Assembly: GCA_949825065.1 (NCBI GenBank) | Contig: OX463846.1 | Coordinates: forward strand, 11,528,177 to 11,592,176 | From: Odontocerum albicorne | Lineage: Eukaryota; Arthropoda; Insecta; Trichoptera; Odontoceridae | DNA length: 64,000 nt | Direction of reading: 5' to 3' | Shown here: positions 54,675-64,000 of the stretch, in pieces | How the letters are laid out: every line of letters starts with the position of its first letter | How positions within the stretch are numbered: position 1 is the stretch's first letter | Translations under genes and position numbers: made by a program | Notes under the pieces: model-generated | What the model saw: the letters and a program-made list of their open reading frames with translations, nothing else | Databases searched by the model: none | What the model was told of the DNA's origin: nothing

Positions 54675-54967
54675 GACGACCTCCGTGGCTAAGTTGCTAT
54701 GAAGCTGGACTTCCTCCAATCAGAAGTTTCGGTCTTGATTCCCGATGGTAGTTATAAAAAAATAATATTGTAATAATAGGGTAACAATATGATTAAAGAC
54801 TTATACAGGTAACTATACTTGACATGTGCGTTGCTTGTCCACTTGTGGTTGGTTGTGTTTCCAGCACATGCGATGGCGAACTGTGAGTTTGTTGTCTACT
54901 TCTTGTCTACCTCAATGATTCTTAACCCAAATGCTCGATTTTTATGTCCCAAGACAATATTCTCAAC
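54675..54967 (+). mobile_element. SINE-C copy 3
   Basis: Head GACCTCCGTGGCTAAGTTGC, box B TTTCGGTCTTGATTCCCGAT, body CACTTGTGGTTGGTTGTGTT and GCACATGCGATGGCGAACTG, end CCCAAGACAATATTCTCAAC. Confidence 0.7.
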
Positions 54968-55010
54968 CAGCCACGCTCTTTAACATGCATGCATCATCAA
55001 TTCGTATATG

Positions 55011-55165
55011 TTTCGAGGTATCATACAAATGAATGAATTTTTCATTCTAACATCGCTTACATAAAAAAATACTCGTAGGATTTATTGATACTATTAATAC
55101 ATAAATCTTACGAGTAATTGCGATGTTATTGTGAATAATTCATTCATTTGTACGATACCTCGAAA
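55011..55165. repeat. Palindromic element or MITE
   Basis: TTTCGAGGTATCATACAAAT at the left and its near complement at the right, with matching arms of about 65 bases (ACATCGCTTA and TACTCGTAGGATTTA included). No coding capacity; border repeats unclear. Confidence 0.7.
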
Positions 55166-55384
55166 AAGGAGATATATGTTATATTGAGTGACTCATCAAA
55201 TATTGTTTACCCCTAGATTACTAGATATTTTGTTTCCAGCATAGCTTTTTTAGGGCAGTTCATTCTTCTAGAAAATACATAAGACGTGATAAATGCCATT
55301 AATTACTGGCATGTTGCCATGGGACCTCCCACTCGTATATCTTCACAGCTGAGTTGAGCGAGAACCCGTGAACTTGTGATAGTA

Positions 55385-55455
55385 CGAGGGGCTGCCCAAC
55401 AGTCCAGACAATTTAATTTTCTTCCAGTTTCTACCACCTTCTATGAAGTAGACTT
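55385..55455 (+). mobile_element. Possible mariner end fragment
   Basis: CGAGGGGCTGCCCAACAGTC after TA, then CTTCCAGTTTCTACCACCTT, resembles the mariner end at 46381. No transposase sequence follows. Confidence 0.35.
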
Positions 55456-55514
55456 TATAAAGCATAAACTTATTTATTTCCTTTTTAAGAAAAGAAAACA
55501 ATTGCTTTATATCG

Positions 55515-55640
55515 CGGCGATATAGATGCTGCGCTGGTCACTAAATGTAGAAGATCGAAAGTGAACAAATTCGGAAAAAAGATTAAAGCAGCTGACCCCA
55601 AATGAATGAGATACGTCGAAGGAAAAGAAGAAGAAGAAAC
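55515..55640 (+). mobile_element. RTE-like LINE 3' end
   Basis: GCAGCTGACCCCAAATGAAT and GAAAAGAAGAAGAAGAAAC match the end of the RTE copy at 22590-22660. Confidence 0.55.
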
Positions 55641-55737
55641 TTATTTACTTTTAAGGGTAGTCAATTTTTACCACATAAAAATACAAACTAGAAAATAAAC
55701 CTAGAAAAAAATAAACATTGACTATATTCGTGGCTTT

Positions 55738-56230
55738 GTAGGCAAGACGAATGTCTCGGTTAGGAAGGTGTTGTGGAATGAGCCCACACCTTTTGATGGC
55801 TTCTGTCTTAAATGTTTTTTTCTTTCTTTTGCCTCAGAATGTGTATGATGCTATGATATTTGGCATGCTATTTTTTTTGTCGCTGACCTATTATTTTATT
55901 AACTGAATTGATAGTATTGATTACTTATTTATTGTGATTTATTAATTTTTGTGTTTTTTTTAATCTACATGTACAAGGGTATGGGCTGAAAAATATCGAT
56001 TTCTTCGCGGTCGGGATTACACTCCATTGGTGGGGTGTATCTCCACCGAAGGGATGTTATTAGATAAGGCCAGATATTTAGATTTGTTTCTCTCTCAAAT
56101 TTATTTTCTTCGCCATTATCTTGAGATAACAACATATGTATAATATGTAATTTCAGAATGTGTTTATGTATGTGCATATGTATTGCTATCAATAATTTTA
56201 TATCTATTGCTCGAGAAAACAAACGTTAAT
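55738..56230 (+). mobile_element. GC-rich dispersed repeat, two diverged copies
   Basis: Copy one (55738-55960) has GGAATGAGCCCACACCTTTT and GGCTTCTGTCTTAAATG. Copy two (55975-56230) has GGGCTGAAAAATATCGATTT, GGTGGGGTGTATCTCCACCG and a tail with TGTATTGCTATCAATAATTT. Both follow the order of 13488-13705. Confidence 0.55.
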
Positions 56231-56534
56231 CAAAAATAAAGAGCATGAAATTACTAAAAAATACACTGTTTTTGACCAATCAATAAATCGACTAACATAC
56301 TCGTATTATAGAATACTGTGCTCAGCTTCACGAATAGACAAATAGCTAATAACCTATTAAATAACAATTTACTTTAACAAATCAAACAGAGAAGAAGAAA
56401 TCACGTATGTCTGTTACAGTAGCGCACGAATATTTTTTGTTATAGTTTATACCTCTAACACTTGTCTTTAATGGTTGTTCTCTTTTTGAATATTCGTGTT
56501 CGCTTTTAAAATGCTCCGAACTTTTGGTATACAC
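56230..56534. other. AT-rich region without recognisable genes
   Basis: No feature recognised. Confidence 0.4.
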
Positions 56535-56875
56535 CTCTTACAAATGGATCTCACAACAGAGTATGACCTTTAGTATTATCATTAAGTTCTTTGTTGTATT
56601 GGCGATACATTAAAAAACATTGCCACGCTCTTGTTTTGCTCTTCTGCCAGGTGCCTCGTGGCCCGTATCTTGTAAGACATCACAGTTACTGTTGAAGATT
56701 TGGCACTTTTACAAATGAGTATCACAACAGAACATGATCATTAGTATTATCATTAAGCTCCCTATCGTATTGGCAACACGCTCTGAAAGATTGCCGCACC
56801 CTTATTTTGCTCTTATGCCAGGTGCCTCGTGACCCGTGTCTTGTAAGACATCAGTAACTATGGAAGATTTGACTG
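56535..56875. repeat. Tandem duplication of about 171 bp
   Basis: TACAAATG occurs at 56539 and 56710. Both units contain TTAGTATTATCATTAAG and CCAGGTGCCTCGTG and CTTGTAAGACATCA. The units differ at many sites, so the duplication is old. Confidence 0.85.
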
Positions 56876-56999
56876 TATAATAAATCACACTACAGAGTAG
56901 TGCATCAATACTCGTACCATCATCTGATTTAATTTGCTTGTAATAAATTTTTTTACAGAATAGACTTTTTATAATTGTTAATTTATATTCAAGTACCAA

Positions 57000-57140
57000 C
57001 TTTGATGTATAGTAGTGAAACGTGGAAAAAGACGTGGAGAAATAAATGGTGACGAAATGTGTTTTGAAAAGATGGGGCGATAATATATAACAACATACGG
57101 AATGAAGTGATTAAGGATGAATGTGAAATTAAAGCTGAAT
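57000..57140 (+). mobile_element. RTE-like LINE fragment
   Basis: TTGATGTATAGTAGTGAAAC gives LMYSSETW. CATACGGAATGAAGTGATTA follows as in the copy at 10800. Confidence 0.55.
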
Positions 57141-57141
57141 T

Positions 57142-57447
57142 ATTAATGAGTTAGATAAAGATCTGTCTACCCCAACTGGCCAACAAGGTGATGTTCCTCC
57201 CTCCCTTATTGTGTAACAGGAGGGATCTGTGCAGTGATAATTTATTAATGAGTTAGATAAAGATCTGTCTACCCCAACTGGCCAACGAGGTGATGTTCCT
57301 CCCTCCTTCTTTGTGTAACAGGAGGGATCTGTGCAGTGATAATTTATTAATGAATTAGATAAAGATCTGTCTCCCCCAACTGGCCAACAAGCTGATGTTC
57401 CTCCCTCCCTCTTTGTGTAACAGGAGGGATCTGTGCAGTGATAATTT
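57142..57447. repeat. 102-bp tandem repeat, 3 units
   Basis: TTAGATAAAGATCTGTCTAC starts at 57151 and again at 57253, and a slightly changed unit at 57355. Within each unit CCTCCCTC and GGAGGGATC face each other across TTGTGTAACA, forming a short hairpin. Confidence 0.95.
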
Positions 57448-57449
57448 AA

Positions 57450-58380
57450 AAAATGTTATGTACTTATACATGTTTAAATTTTTTAATGTTATATTGTTAA
57501 TTTTCAAAATAATATCGGTGCAAATGAAGGCTCTTTTAATGGTATTTGCAACATTAAGGGCCGTATTTTTTTAATTTCTTAACTATTGTTATTATTAAGC
57601 TGTTTGAGAGTTCATTACTAATTAACGACATTTTCTAACTTCCAAATAACTTCATAAAAATAAGCCTGGCATAACAAAATTGAGTGCAGAATGCCAAAGT
57701 CGAGGCCAGTGCGTATCGCCAAAACCTGAGATTAATTAGAGCAAATTTTGTATCTTGAAAGCATGTTCACATTGAATGTACGCGTGAAATGTGATACTGA
57801 GAGAATAGTAGCAGCAAGTAATGGAATAAATTGCAGGTTATACAATGTGTTTGCCAACTGAAACATTCCAAGAGCAAGTCAGCTACTTATAATAGAATCT
57901 TGGTCTCAACATTAAGATATGCAAGTGAAATTTGATCACGGAAAAAGGCGATAAAAGTAAGAGAAATGCTGTAGAAATTGAAGAAAAATATTTCGTAGAA
58001 TTCGTGGAAAAACCAGGAATGATACAATAAAGAACGGTTTTACCGTTGTCCGCCTTATTATTTTAATAATATTAAAAGACAACTTTTTGGCGGAGGGTGA
58101 AGAGGTGTGACGCCACTGTTGAGACTGCCTTTTGGTTTCAGGCGTGTATATATACAACAAGTTGAGCGTAAGGATAAAAAGGTGGTAACTTTGGTCCAAA
58201 TTATTATACAAATTTATTATGTTATCAAATGTCATCAGGATGCATAAGTCACCATTTTTTCCTCAATCGTCATTTGTCATAATTTTGTTGTTAGTCGTGT
58301 AGCAGAGAATGCGAAAATCATCATAAAAAGATATACGCCACAAAAACGTGCGAATATTGTGACTATTTTTACTAATCATC
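57450..58380. other. AT-rich region without recognisable genes
   Basis: The minus-strand frame 57936-58235 has no signature. Confidence 0.4.
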
Positions 58381-58384
58381 TCCA

Positions 58385-58690
58385 TCATGCCATGCTCCTA
58401 TTGGGTAGACAGAGACAACATATATCAACTTCATTTTATCCTTTCGTTTTTCGACATGAAAACTCTCCTATTATAAAAGATTTTTAATTCTTTCTCTGTC
58501 AGAATATGATTAATTTTATCATGTCACGTTTTATAGGTATTTTAAAACACCTTGTACCTTCTATACTACTTCTTGAATAGATTATTTTTGTTAATATTTC
58601 ATAACTAATTCTTTATACGTGACCGAAAAATCTCGATAACTCTTTCTTCATCTTAAGCACCACATAAATATATTGTACATTGTTTCCCCA
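58385..58690 (-). mobile_element. LINE 3' end fragment (low confidence)
   Basis: TGCTCCTATTGGGTAGACAG, then a pyrimidine-rich run and TATTTTAAAACACCTTGTAC, has the layout of the minus-strand LINE end at 5140-5345. No clear protein motif. Confidence 0.35.
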
Positions 58691-58765
58691 TTTCTTTATT
58701 CCACATGATGTCATACATTTTTTACAAAAACTGCTACAGAGGTAGATATTAAAATTAAATATTTC

Positions 58766-58960
58766 CAGGGCTGCAAAGTAAAACCCCTGTACCCTGACAC
58801 TTATCTTCCAGCCCGAGAGTTGCAGGTTCTATTCATGCTGACACCATATTTAAAAAAACTGTCTTTTTTTCACATTAAGCTTTTTAAACACCTTTTTGGT
58901 TAGTTGATAGAGATTACCACACTGCAATGAACTGGCCTTGTAATATATAGAACAAAAGTG
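58766..58960 (+). mobile_element. SINE-A copy, degraded head
   Basis: GAGTTGCAGGTTCTATTCAT (box B), body AACTGTCTTTTTTTCACATT, tail GGTTAGTTGATAGAGATTAC and CCTTGTAATATATAGAAC. Confidence 0.65.
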
Positions 58961-59092
58961 CTATACAAGACAAAGAGTAATTCAATACAATTAATCACCA
59001 GGCAGACGTTTAGAAATGAGAGAGCTTGAGATATTTTTTTTAATTATTAGCCACTTAGAATATAAAGGAGTATAAGTAGACTGGTAGACGTA

Positions 59093-59560
59093 TAATGATA
59101 CTGGTGATCGCAGGGTTGTAGTACAATCTACACATTTAGGGAATGATACTGGTGATCGCAGGGCTGTAGTACAATCTACTCATTTAGTGAATGATACTGG
59201 TGATCGCAGGGTTGTAGTACAATCTACACATTTAGGGAATGATACTGGTGATCGCAGGGCTGTAGTACAATCTACACATTTAGTGAATGATACTGGTGAT
59301 CGCAGGGTTGTAGTACAATCTACACATTAATTGAATGATACTGGTGATCGCAGGGTTGTAGTACAATCTACACATGTAGTGAATGATACTGGTGATCGCA
59401 TGGTTGTAGTACAATCTACACATTAAGTGAATGATACTGGTGATCGCAGGGCTGATTTAGTGATTGATACTGGTGATCGCAGGGTTGTAGTACAATCTAC
59501 ACATTAAGTGAATGATAATGGTGATCGTAGGGCTGTAGTACAATCTACACATTTATTGAA
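59093..59560. repeat. 48-bp minisatellite, 10 units, with a dimer pattern
   Basis: The unit GAATGATACTGGTGATCGCA + GGGTTGTAGTACAATCTACA + CATTTAGT recurs every 48 bases from 59102. In the first five units GGGTTG and GGGCTG alternate, so the array was partly built from 96-bp dimers. The unit starting near 59438 lacks 15 bases. Confidence 0.95.
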
Positions 59561-59564
59561 TAAT

Positions 59565-59935
59565 TCATCATGAAAGACATCTTATCAGTAAACCAATGAA
59601 AGTTAAGGACAAACTAGAAAACATTTTAACGAATAAATAATAAATAGGAAAATATTTCGTATATTTGAAAAGTTAAAATGTGCAACCCTTGTTTAATATA
59701 CTTTTATAATATTTATCGCAATAATAAAGTTATCAATTATATTGACATTGCATTTCAGCAATATTCTCATGGTTCGTGTACCTAATCTCGAATCAGTTCC
59801 AAATTCCACGTTTTCTGCATGCCTTGTTTTGTAACACATTAATGCAGAGACGGGTTTTACTGACTTAATCTACTCCTTTCATAAAATATGTATGATGTAT
59901 CGTTGAGTTTCTGATAAGATTGTATAAATTAGGGT
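59565..59935. other. AT-rich region without recognisable genes
   Basis: No feature recognised. Confidence 0.4.
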
Positions 59936-59939
59936 TTTT

Positions 59940-60150
59940 GGTAATCATCAAACGGACAGAAGGAGTGCTAATTTTGGTAATCATCAAATGCCCAGAAGGA
60001 GTGCTAATTTTGGTAATCATCAAATGGCCAGAAGGAGTGCTAATTTTGGTAAACATCAAATGGCCAGAAGGAGTGCTAATTTTAGTAATCATCAAATGGC
60101 CAGAAGGAGTGCTAATTTTAGTAATCATCAAATGGCCAGAAGGAGTGCTT
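59940..60150. repeat. 36-bp minisatellite, 6 units
   Basis: GGTAATCATCAAATGGCCAG + AAGGAGTGCTAATTTT repeats every 36 bases. As 36 is 12 codons, frames stay open on both strands (plus: ILVIIKWPEGVL; minus: MITKISTPSGHL). There is no other sign of coding. Confidence 0.95.
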
Positions 60151-60449
60151 TAAATCGTAATATGTCTTAAACTCGGGCTTCTCGAAATACCTCTTTTTCT
60201 CTTATCTAAGGTTGACCACCATTATGACAAGTATCGAGTTATGATGGGGGGCATCGAGCAATGATGATTACTAAGGCTACGTAATATGGTGATGTACCAT
60301 TACTTTCCACATCGCAATATTACAGTCACAGGAACATTGTATGAATTTAAGCTGTTTCGAAGTCCACTATCTCCACCTTGTTTGAGTACTATTAAAATAT
60401 CTCAGAAACAGCAAAAAATGTTCATTGCTAATTTTTGTCAAACGCCTTA

Positions 60450-60634
60450 GGGCTCGGCCACACAGGTAGGAGCCTCGCTTGGTGCTTAGAGCTACGCCCC
60501 TAGGTGACTATAATAGTCACGTAGCGTGGCGCGAAGCGTGCAGTGTAGGGTGCGTTGGTTCACTAGAATATGTCATTTACCACGCAGCGTAGCTCTAAGC
60601 ACCAAGCGAGGCTCCTATCGGTGTGGCCGAGGCC
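60450..60634. mobile_element. Harbinger-type MITE
   Basis: A 185-bp palindrome with ends GGCTCGGCCACACAGGTAGG and CCGGTGTGGCCGAGGCC-type complement, flanked by TTA at 60447-60449 and 60635-60637. Arms share GAGCCTCGCTTGGTGCTTAG and the inner GCGTAGC. It has the same ends as the MADF-bearing element at 8410-8930, so it is probably a non-autonomous relative. Confidence 0.75.
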
Positions 60635-60714
60635 TTACAGTATTTTCTTTTATATTAAAGCAAAGAGTTGAGTCATGAAGAGAAAAGTGGAGTATCAGCT
60701 GATGTTCAAAACCT

Positions 60715-61020
60715 ATAGACGGTGATGCGTACGAATGCTTCCATCTTGGAGGACTTTGGTATCCAGGAAAGAGTCTATAATACGTGTCTGAGATGAGCAC
60801 TGCAGTTCAGGGAAGATGGCAACTTTGATAGGCTTATGGTGACTGGCAGGCTGGAAAAGAGTTGGTAGAGTGATTTCCAACTCATTGGGATGTACTTAAC
60901 CGGTGCTCTTTATGCTGTGGAATACAGGAAGACATCCCAAAGGCTCGTCAGAAATGCCTTATCAAAAAACTCACTCAAAACACGTCACGATTCTCAGTCA
61001 TGAAAGAAGCAACAAGTGAA
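60715..61020 (+). mobile_element. RTE-like LINE ORF2 C-terminus
   Basis: The plus frame reads MRTNASILEDFGIQERVYNT, then ALQFREDG, NFDRLMVTGRLEKSW, a stop, and later LTGALYAVEYRKTSQRLVRN in the same frame. The order fits the very C-terminus of an RTE-type ORF2. Fewer frame breaks than most copies here. Confidence 0.6.
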
Positions 61021-61024
61021 AAAG

Positions 61025-61560
61025 AATATATTTACGTAGCAAAATGCCTTTTTTTAATAAAATAAAAGAGACATTTATTTTTTTAGCTTAAGATTTTTTT
61101 TTAAAAGTACCCTAAAAGTTTTGTCCCTGAATTTGTATTATGTGCATATCTACTTGACTTCCATTATGTGCATAGCTACAGAGCTACCGAGGTTGACTTC
61201 TATGTAAAATTTCGTTGATTCGATTCCCGCACTGTGATGTTCCTCCCAAATAGTCAGAATATATTTTCACCTATTATATATTAGAGTCTCAACCATTTTA
61301 TTTTTGTGCATTGAAAATTGAGATAATGATGAATTTACCAAAAAAATATTAATTTTTCAAACAAAGATATCTTAGGTATGTACGAAATAAACTTCCAAAA
61401 ATATCAAAGATTAAAGATGGTTTTCATGTTCAATAAGAAGAATCACATATTTACCTCTACCTACACGTTAATCAGTAGTTAAGAATATGTTTTTTTTTCT
61501 ATATTTTTTTTCTGTAAGTTATTTCTTCCAAACATGGTTGATTGAGATATAAGGAAATTT
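61025..61560. other. AT-rich region without recognisable genes
   Basis: No feature recognised. A GATTCGATTCCCGC word near 61217 resembles a tRNA box B, but no head accompanies it. Confidence 0.4.
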
Positions 61561-61561
61561 C

Positions 61562-61757
61562 AAATAAATATCAACATGATAAATGCAATGCTTTTCTCAT
61601 CGAACTAAAGGGGACCTAGAACTACAAAGACTGTCCATTTCTGATATATTGAGTAGTTTAAATAAATATCAAGATGATAAATGCAATGCTTTTCTCATCG
61701 AACTAAAGGGGACCTAGAACTACAAAGACTGTCCATTTCTGATATATTGAGTAGTTT
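61562..61757. repeat. 98-bp tandem duplication
   Basis: AAATAAATATCAACATGATA at 61562 and AAATAAATATCAAGATGATA at 61660. The two units are nearly identical to GAGTAGTTTAA at their ends. The second ends at a TTAA (61756-61759). Confidence 0.9.
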
Positions 61758-61759
61758 AA

Positions 61760-62160
61760 CACTTGCCGTACGGTGATGGATAGCGAGTGATCATGACTTA
61801 TATTTTATTTAATTTCTCGAAATATACTGCTTGCAGGGTCTTCATACTTTATGTATTCCTCATCGAAACCTCTATGATTTGAATGATGTCATTAGGAAAC
61901 AAAACATTCATAGTTAATTCAACAGAAATTAATGATTTTAAATCGCGAATTGACGAAATGTCAAACACTCATTCTTTTTTGACAGTTCGTTCCAGGGGTT
62001 CGTCACCAGTTTTATAATCCTGATTGTTATTTTTAATTTTTATCTGGTATGTTTTTTCTATTATCATTTTTTATCTGGTATGTTATATTGTACCATTACT
62101 CTTTTTATAATAAATGTACATTTTATTTATAATTTCATTTTCAAAAATATAATAATTGAG
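61760..62160 (+). other. Upstream part of the piggyBac relic, with a candidate end
   Basis: CACTTGCCGTACGGTGATGG follows directly after TTAA at 61756-61759. piggyBac elements insert at TTAA, so this could be the 5' terminal repeat, about 400 bp before the transposase start. The matching 3' end was not found in the window. A hypothesis. Confidence 0.25.
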
Positions 62161-63860
62161 ATGGCGGGAAATATCGACGGCGATGATAGCGATTTGGAAT
62201 TTAAGGCGACAGGCAATATATCAGAATCAGAAGATTTTGTCGAGGTACAGGATGAAGTATATTCTGATTTGGAGACGAGTGAAGAAGACGAAGAAATATT
62301 ATTTACATCAAAACATGGATTCGAATGGAGTTCATTACGAGTACCACCTCAATCTTCGAGGCATCGGTCGGGTATCAAATATTCTCATCGAAGATTCTGG
62401 ACTGAGAAATTCAAGTATAAATGTACATTCCATAAAAGATATGTGTTGTCTGTTTGTAAATGAAGAGGTGGTAAAAGTGATGTTTAAGAAACAAATCGTC
62501 ATTTAAATCGAATTCATTCAGAAAAGAACCAACCAATATCAAAAGACGAGTTATATGAATTCATTGGAATATTGCTCGCACCTGGCAGAAATCGAACACA
62601 AAAGCTATCTTTGAGTGAATTGTGGATAAGTGAAAGTCCCTTTTGCCAGTCATTTTTCACAACAGCTCTGTCTCGAGATAGATTCATCTATATTTACAGT
62701 CATATTCGTTTTGATGATAAAGAAACCCGAGAAGAGAGATATCAGGGTTTTTTCAGATAAATTAGAACCAATTAAGTGGATTTCAAAAATGTTTATGGAT
62801 ATGTGCAAAAGCAATTATTCTCCATCTTCGAATATAACTGTAGATGAACGTTTGCCAAACTTTAGAGAGAATTGTTCATTTCGCGTGTACATGAAGTCTA
62901 AACTTGGTAAATATGGCATCAAAATCTGGGTTGCTGCCGACTGCGGCGGCATATGACGCATAACAAATTTACAGGCTTATTCTGGTATGATAAATAATCG
63001 TAGAGAGATAAATCAAGGTAACTGAGTAGTTATAGAAATGGTTCAACTGCAGTATGGCACGAACAGGAGGATAACCACAGGTATTTTTATTACCTCCATC
63101 AAATTAGCCGATAATCTTTTATTAAAAGGTTTAACTCTAACTGGCACGCTTCGAAAAAATAAAAGAGTAATCTCACTTGAATTTATACCGTCTAGAGAGA
63201 AAACAATCCATAGTAGCTGAAAATAAAATACTTGTTTCGTGTGTACCACAAAAAATAAAGCAGTATTATTATTATCCACTCAATTCAATGATGCAGAAAT
63301 TGATTATTCAGAAAAACAAAAGCCACTATAGTAATTATACATCATTATAATAATACGAAAATTGGAGTAGATACGGGAGACTAAATTACTTGAGAGTACT
63401 CTTGCTCAAGGTCAACGAGAAGATGGCCTTTCCGTCTTTTTATGGAAATTATAGATATGGCTGCATTGAATGCATACCTCTTATGGATAGACAAATATCC
63501 AGAGTGGAAACAAAATAATTAATACCACCGAAAACATTTCAAAAGAGAGTTAAGTTTGGAATTGGCAATGCCCAATATCTTAAAAAGGAAAAATAGCAAC
63601 AACAAGATGCTTTTAATACAGTTTTAACATATTGTGGCGAGTCAATATCCGAAACATTAGTAAATAATACCCTGTTGGCACCCCGTGAGGTCCTCAAAAG
63701 AGGAAGTTGTGGGTTTTATTAAAAACATTCGAGAAAAAAAACCAGGCTATTCTGCAATATTTGTCAAACACGTGCGTGTTTAGTACGTAGAATAGAGTAA
63801 AAAAAAAAGTGGTTTCATGCCCCAATTGCGATAACTTTCTCCACAGGATTAAACTTTGAT
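62161..63860 (+). pseudogene. piggyBac-family transposase, frameshifted
   Basis: The ATG at 62161 opens MAGNIDGDDSDLEF and an acidic N-terminus (ETSEEDEEILF), as usual for piggyBac transposases. Frame changes follow, but the family order is clear: DELYEFIGILLAPGRNRT, LSELWISESPFCQ and SRDRFIYIYSHIRFDD; then KWISKMFMDMC and ITVDERL (first catalytic Asp), GKYGIKIWVAADCGG (second Asp), IFITSIKLADNLLLKG and LTGTLRKNKR; then GVDTGD (third Asp) and IDMAALNAYLLWIDKYPEW. A Cys-rich end with CNICQTRAC near 63745 matches the C-terminal zinc-binding domain. At least five frameshifts or stops (62463, 62757, 62956, 63220, 63383) make it non-functional. Confidence 0.85.
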
Positions 63861-63934
63861 TATATGATATGTTTGTCCTATTTTCAAATTTTCTGTAGTG
63901 TTTATATTTTCCAAATTGCATAAATTTTATTGAT

Positions 63935-63986
63935 TTGAATTTCGTGTTTGTTTATATATAATTTTGAATTTCGTGTTTGTTTATAC
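63935..63986. repeat. 29-bp tandem duplication at the window end
   Basis: TTGAATTTCGTGTTTGTTTA at 63935 and 63964. Confidence 0.85.
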
Positions 63987-64000
63987 TATATAAATTTCTC

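Overview
The window looks like non-genic, transposon-rich DNA from an insect or a related arthropod. The evidence is the mix of element types: piggyBac, PIF/Harbinger, Tc1/mariner and mariner relics, RTE-like and I/jockey-like LINE 3' ends, and several tRNA-headed SINE families, all in very AT-rich sequence. I cannot name the order. I found no host gene, no true tRNA or rRNA gene, no CRISPR array and no bacterial operon. Almost every open frame of 60-130 codons is chance, a repeat, or a decayed transposon fragment.

Layout. 1-5 kb: a LINE C-terminus on the minus strand, a full SINE-A and a foldback element with target duplications. 7-11.5 kb: SINE-A copies, a PIF/Harbinger relic with a MADF-type exon, a palindromic mariner derivative and a LINE 3' end. 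13-16.5 kb: a 117-bp tandem repeat, a GC-rich dispersed repeat, a SINE and a short Tc1/mariner derivative. 17-22.7 kb: LINE tails, SINE-A, SINE-B and a well-bounded RTE insertion with 17-bp target duplications. 23.8-33.9 kb: SINE-C, a poly(A) retroelement inserted into SINE-D, a LINE reverse-transcriptase fragment, a 40-bp minisatellite inside a LINE, a third palindromic-mariner arm and I/jockey-like RT pieces. 34.4-42.6 kb: a second Tc1/mariner derivative, a LINE split by the second foldback element, an inverted duplication carrying SINEs, and the second complete palindromic mariner. 45-51.3 kb: a palindromic MITE, a mariner transposase relic, clustered SINEs with a perfect 37-bp hairpin, a double GC-rich repeat and SINE-B. 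53-60.2 kb: SINE-C copies and five tandem arrays (units 36, 38, 48, 102 and about 171 bp). 60.4-64 kb: a Harbinger-type MITE, an RTE-like C-terminus and a frameshifted piggyBac transposase that runs toward the window edge.

The clearest biology is the history of insertions. The foldback copy at 38626-39104 interrupts a LINE and is flanked by 10-bp repeats. The RTE copy has 17-bp repeats, and a poly(A) element sits in SINE-D between 30-bp repeats. Two families, the palindromic mariner and the short Tc1/mariner, each occur as copies sharing an internal rearrangement, so the rearranged form itself was mobilised.

Names SINE-A to SINE-D and 'GC-rich repeat' are local labels. All family calls come from reading motifs by eye; no database search was done.
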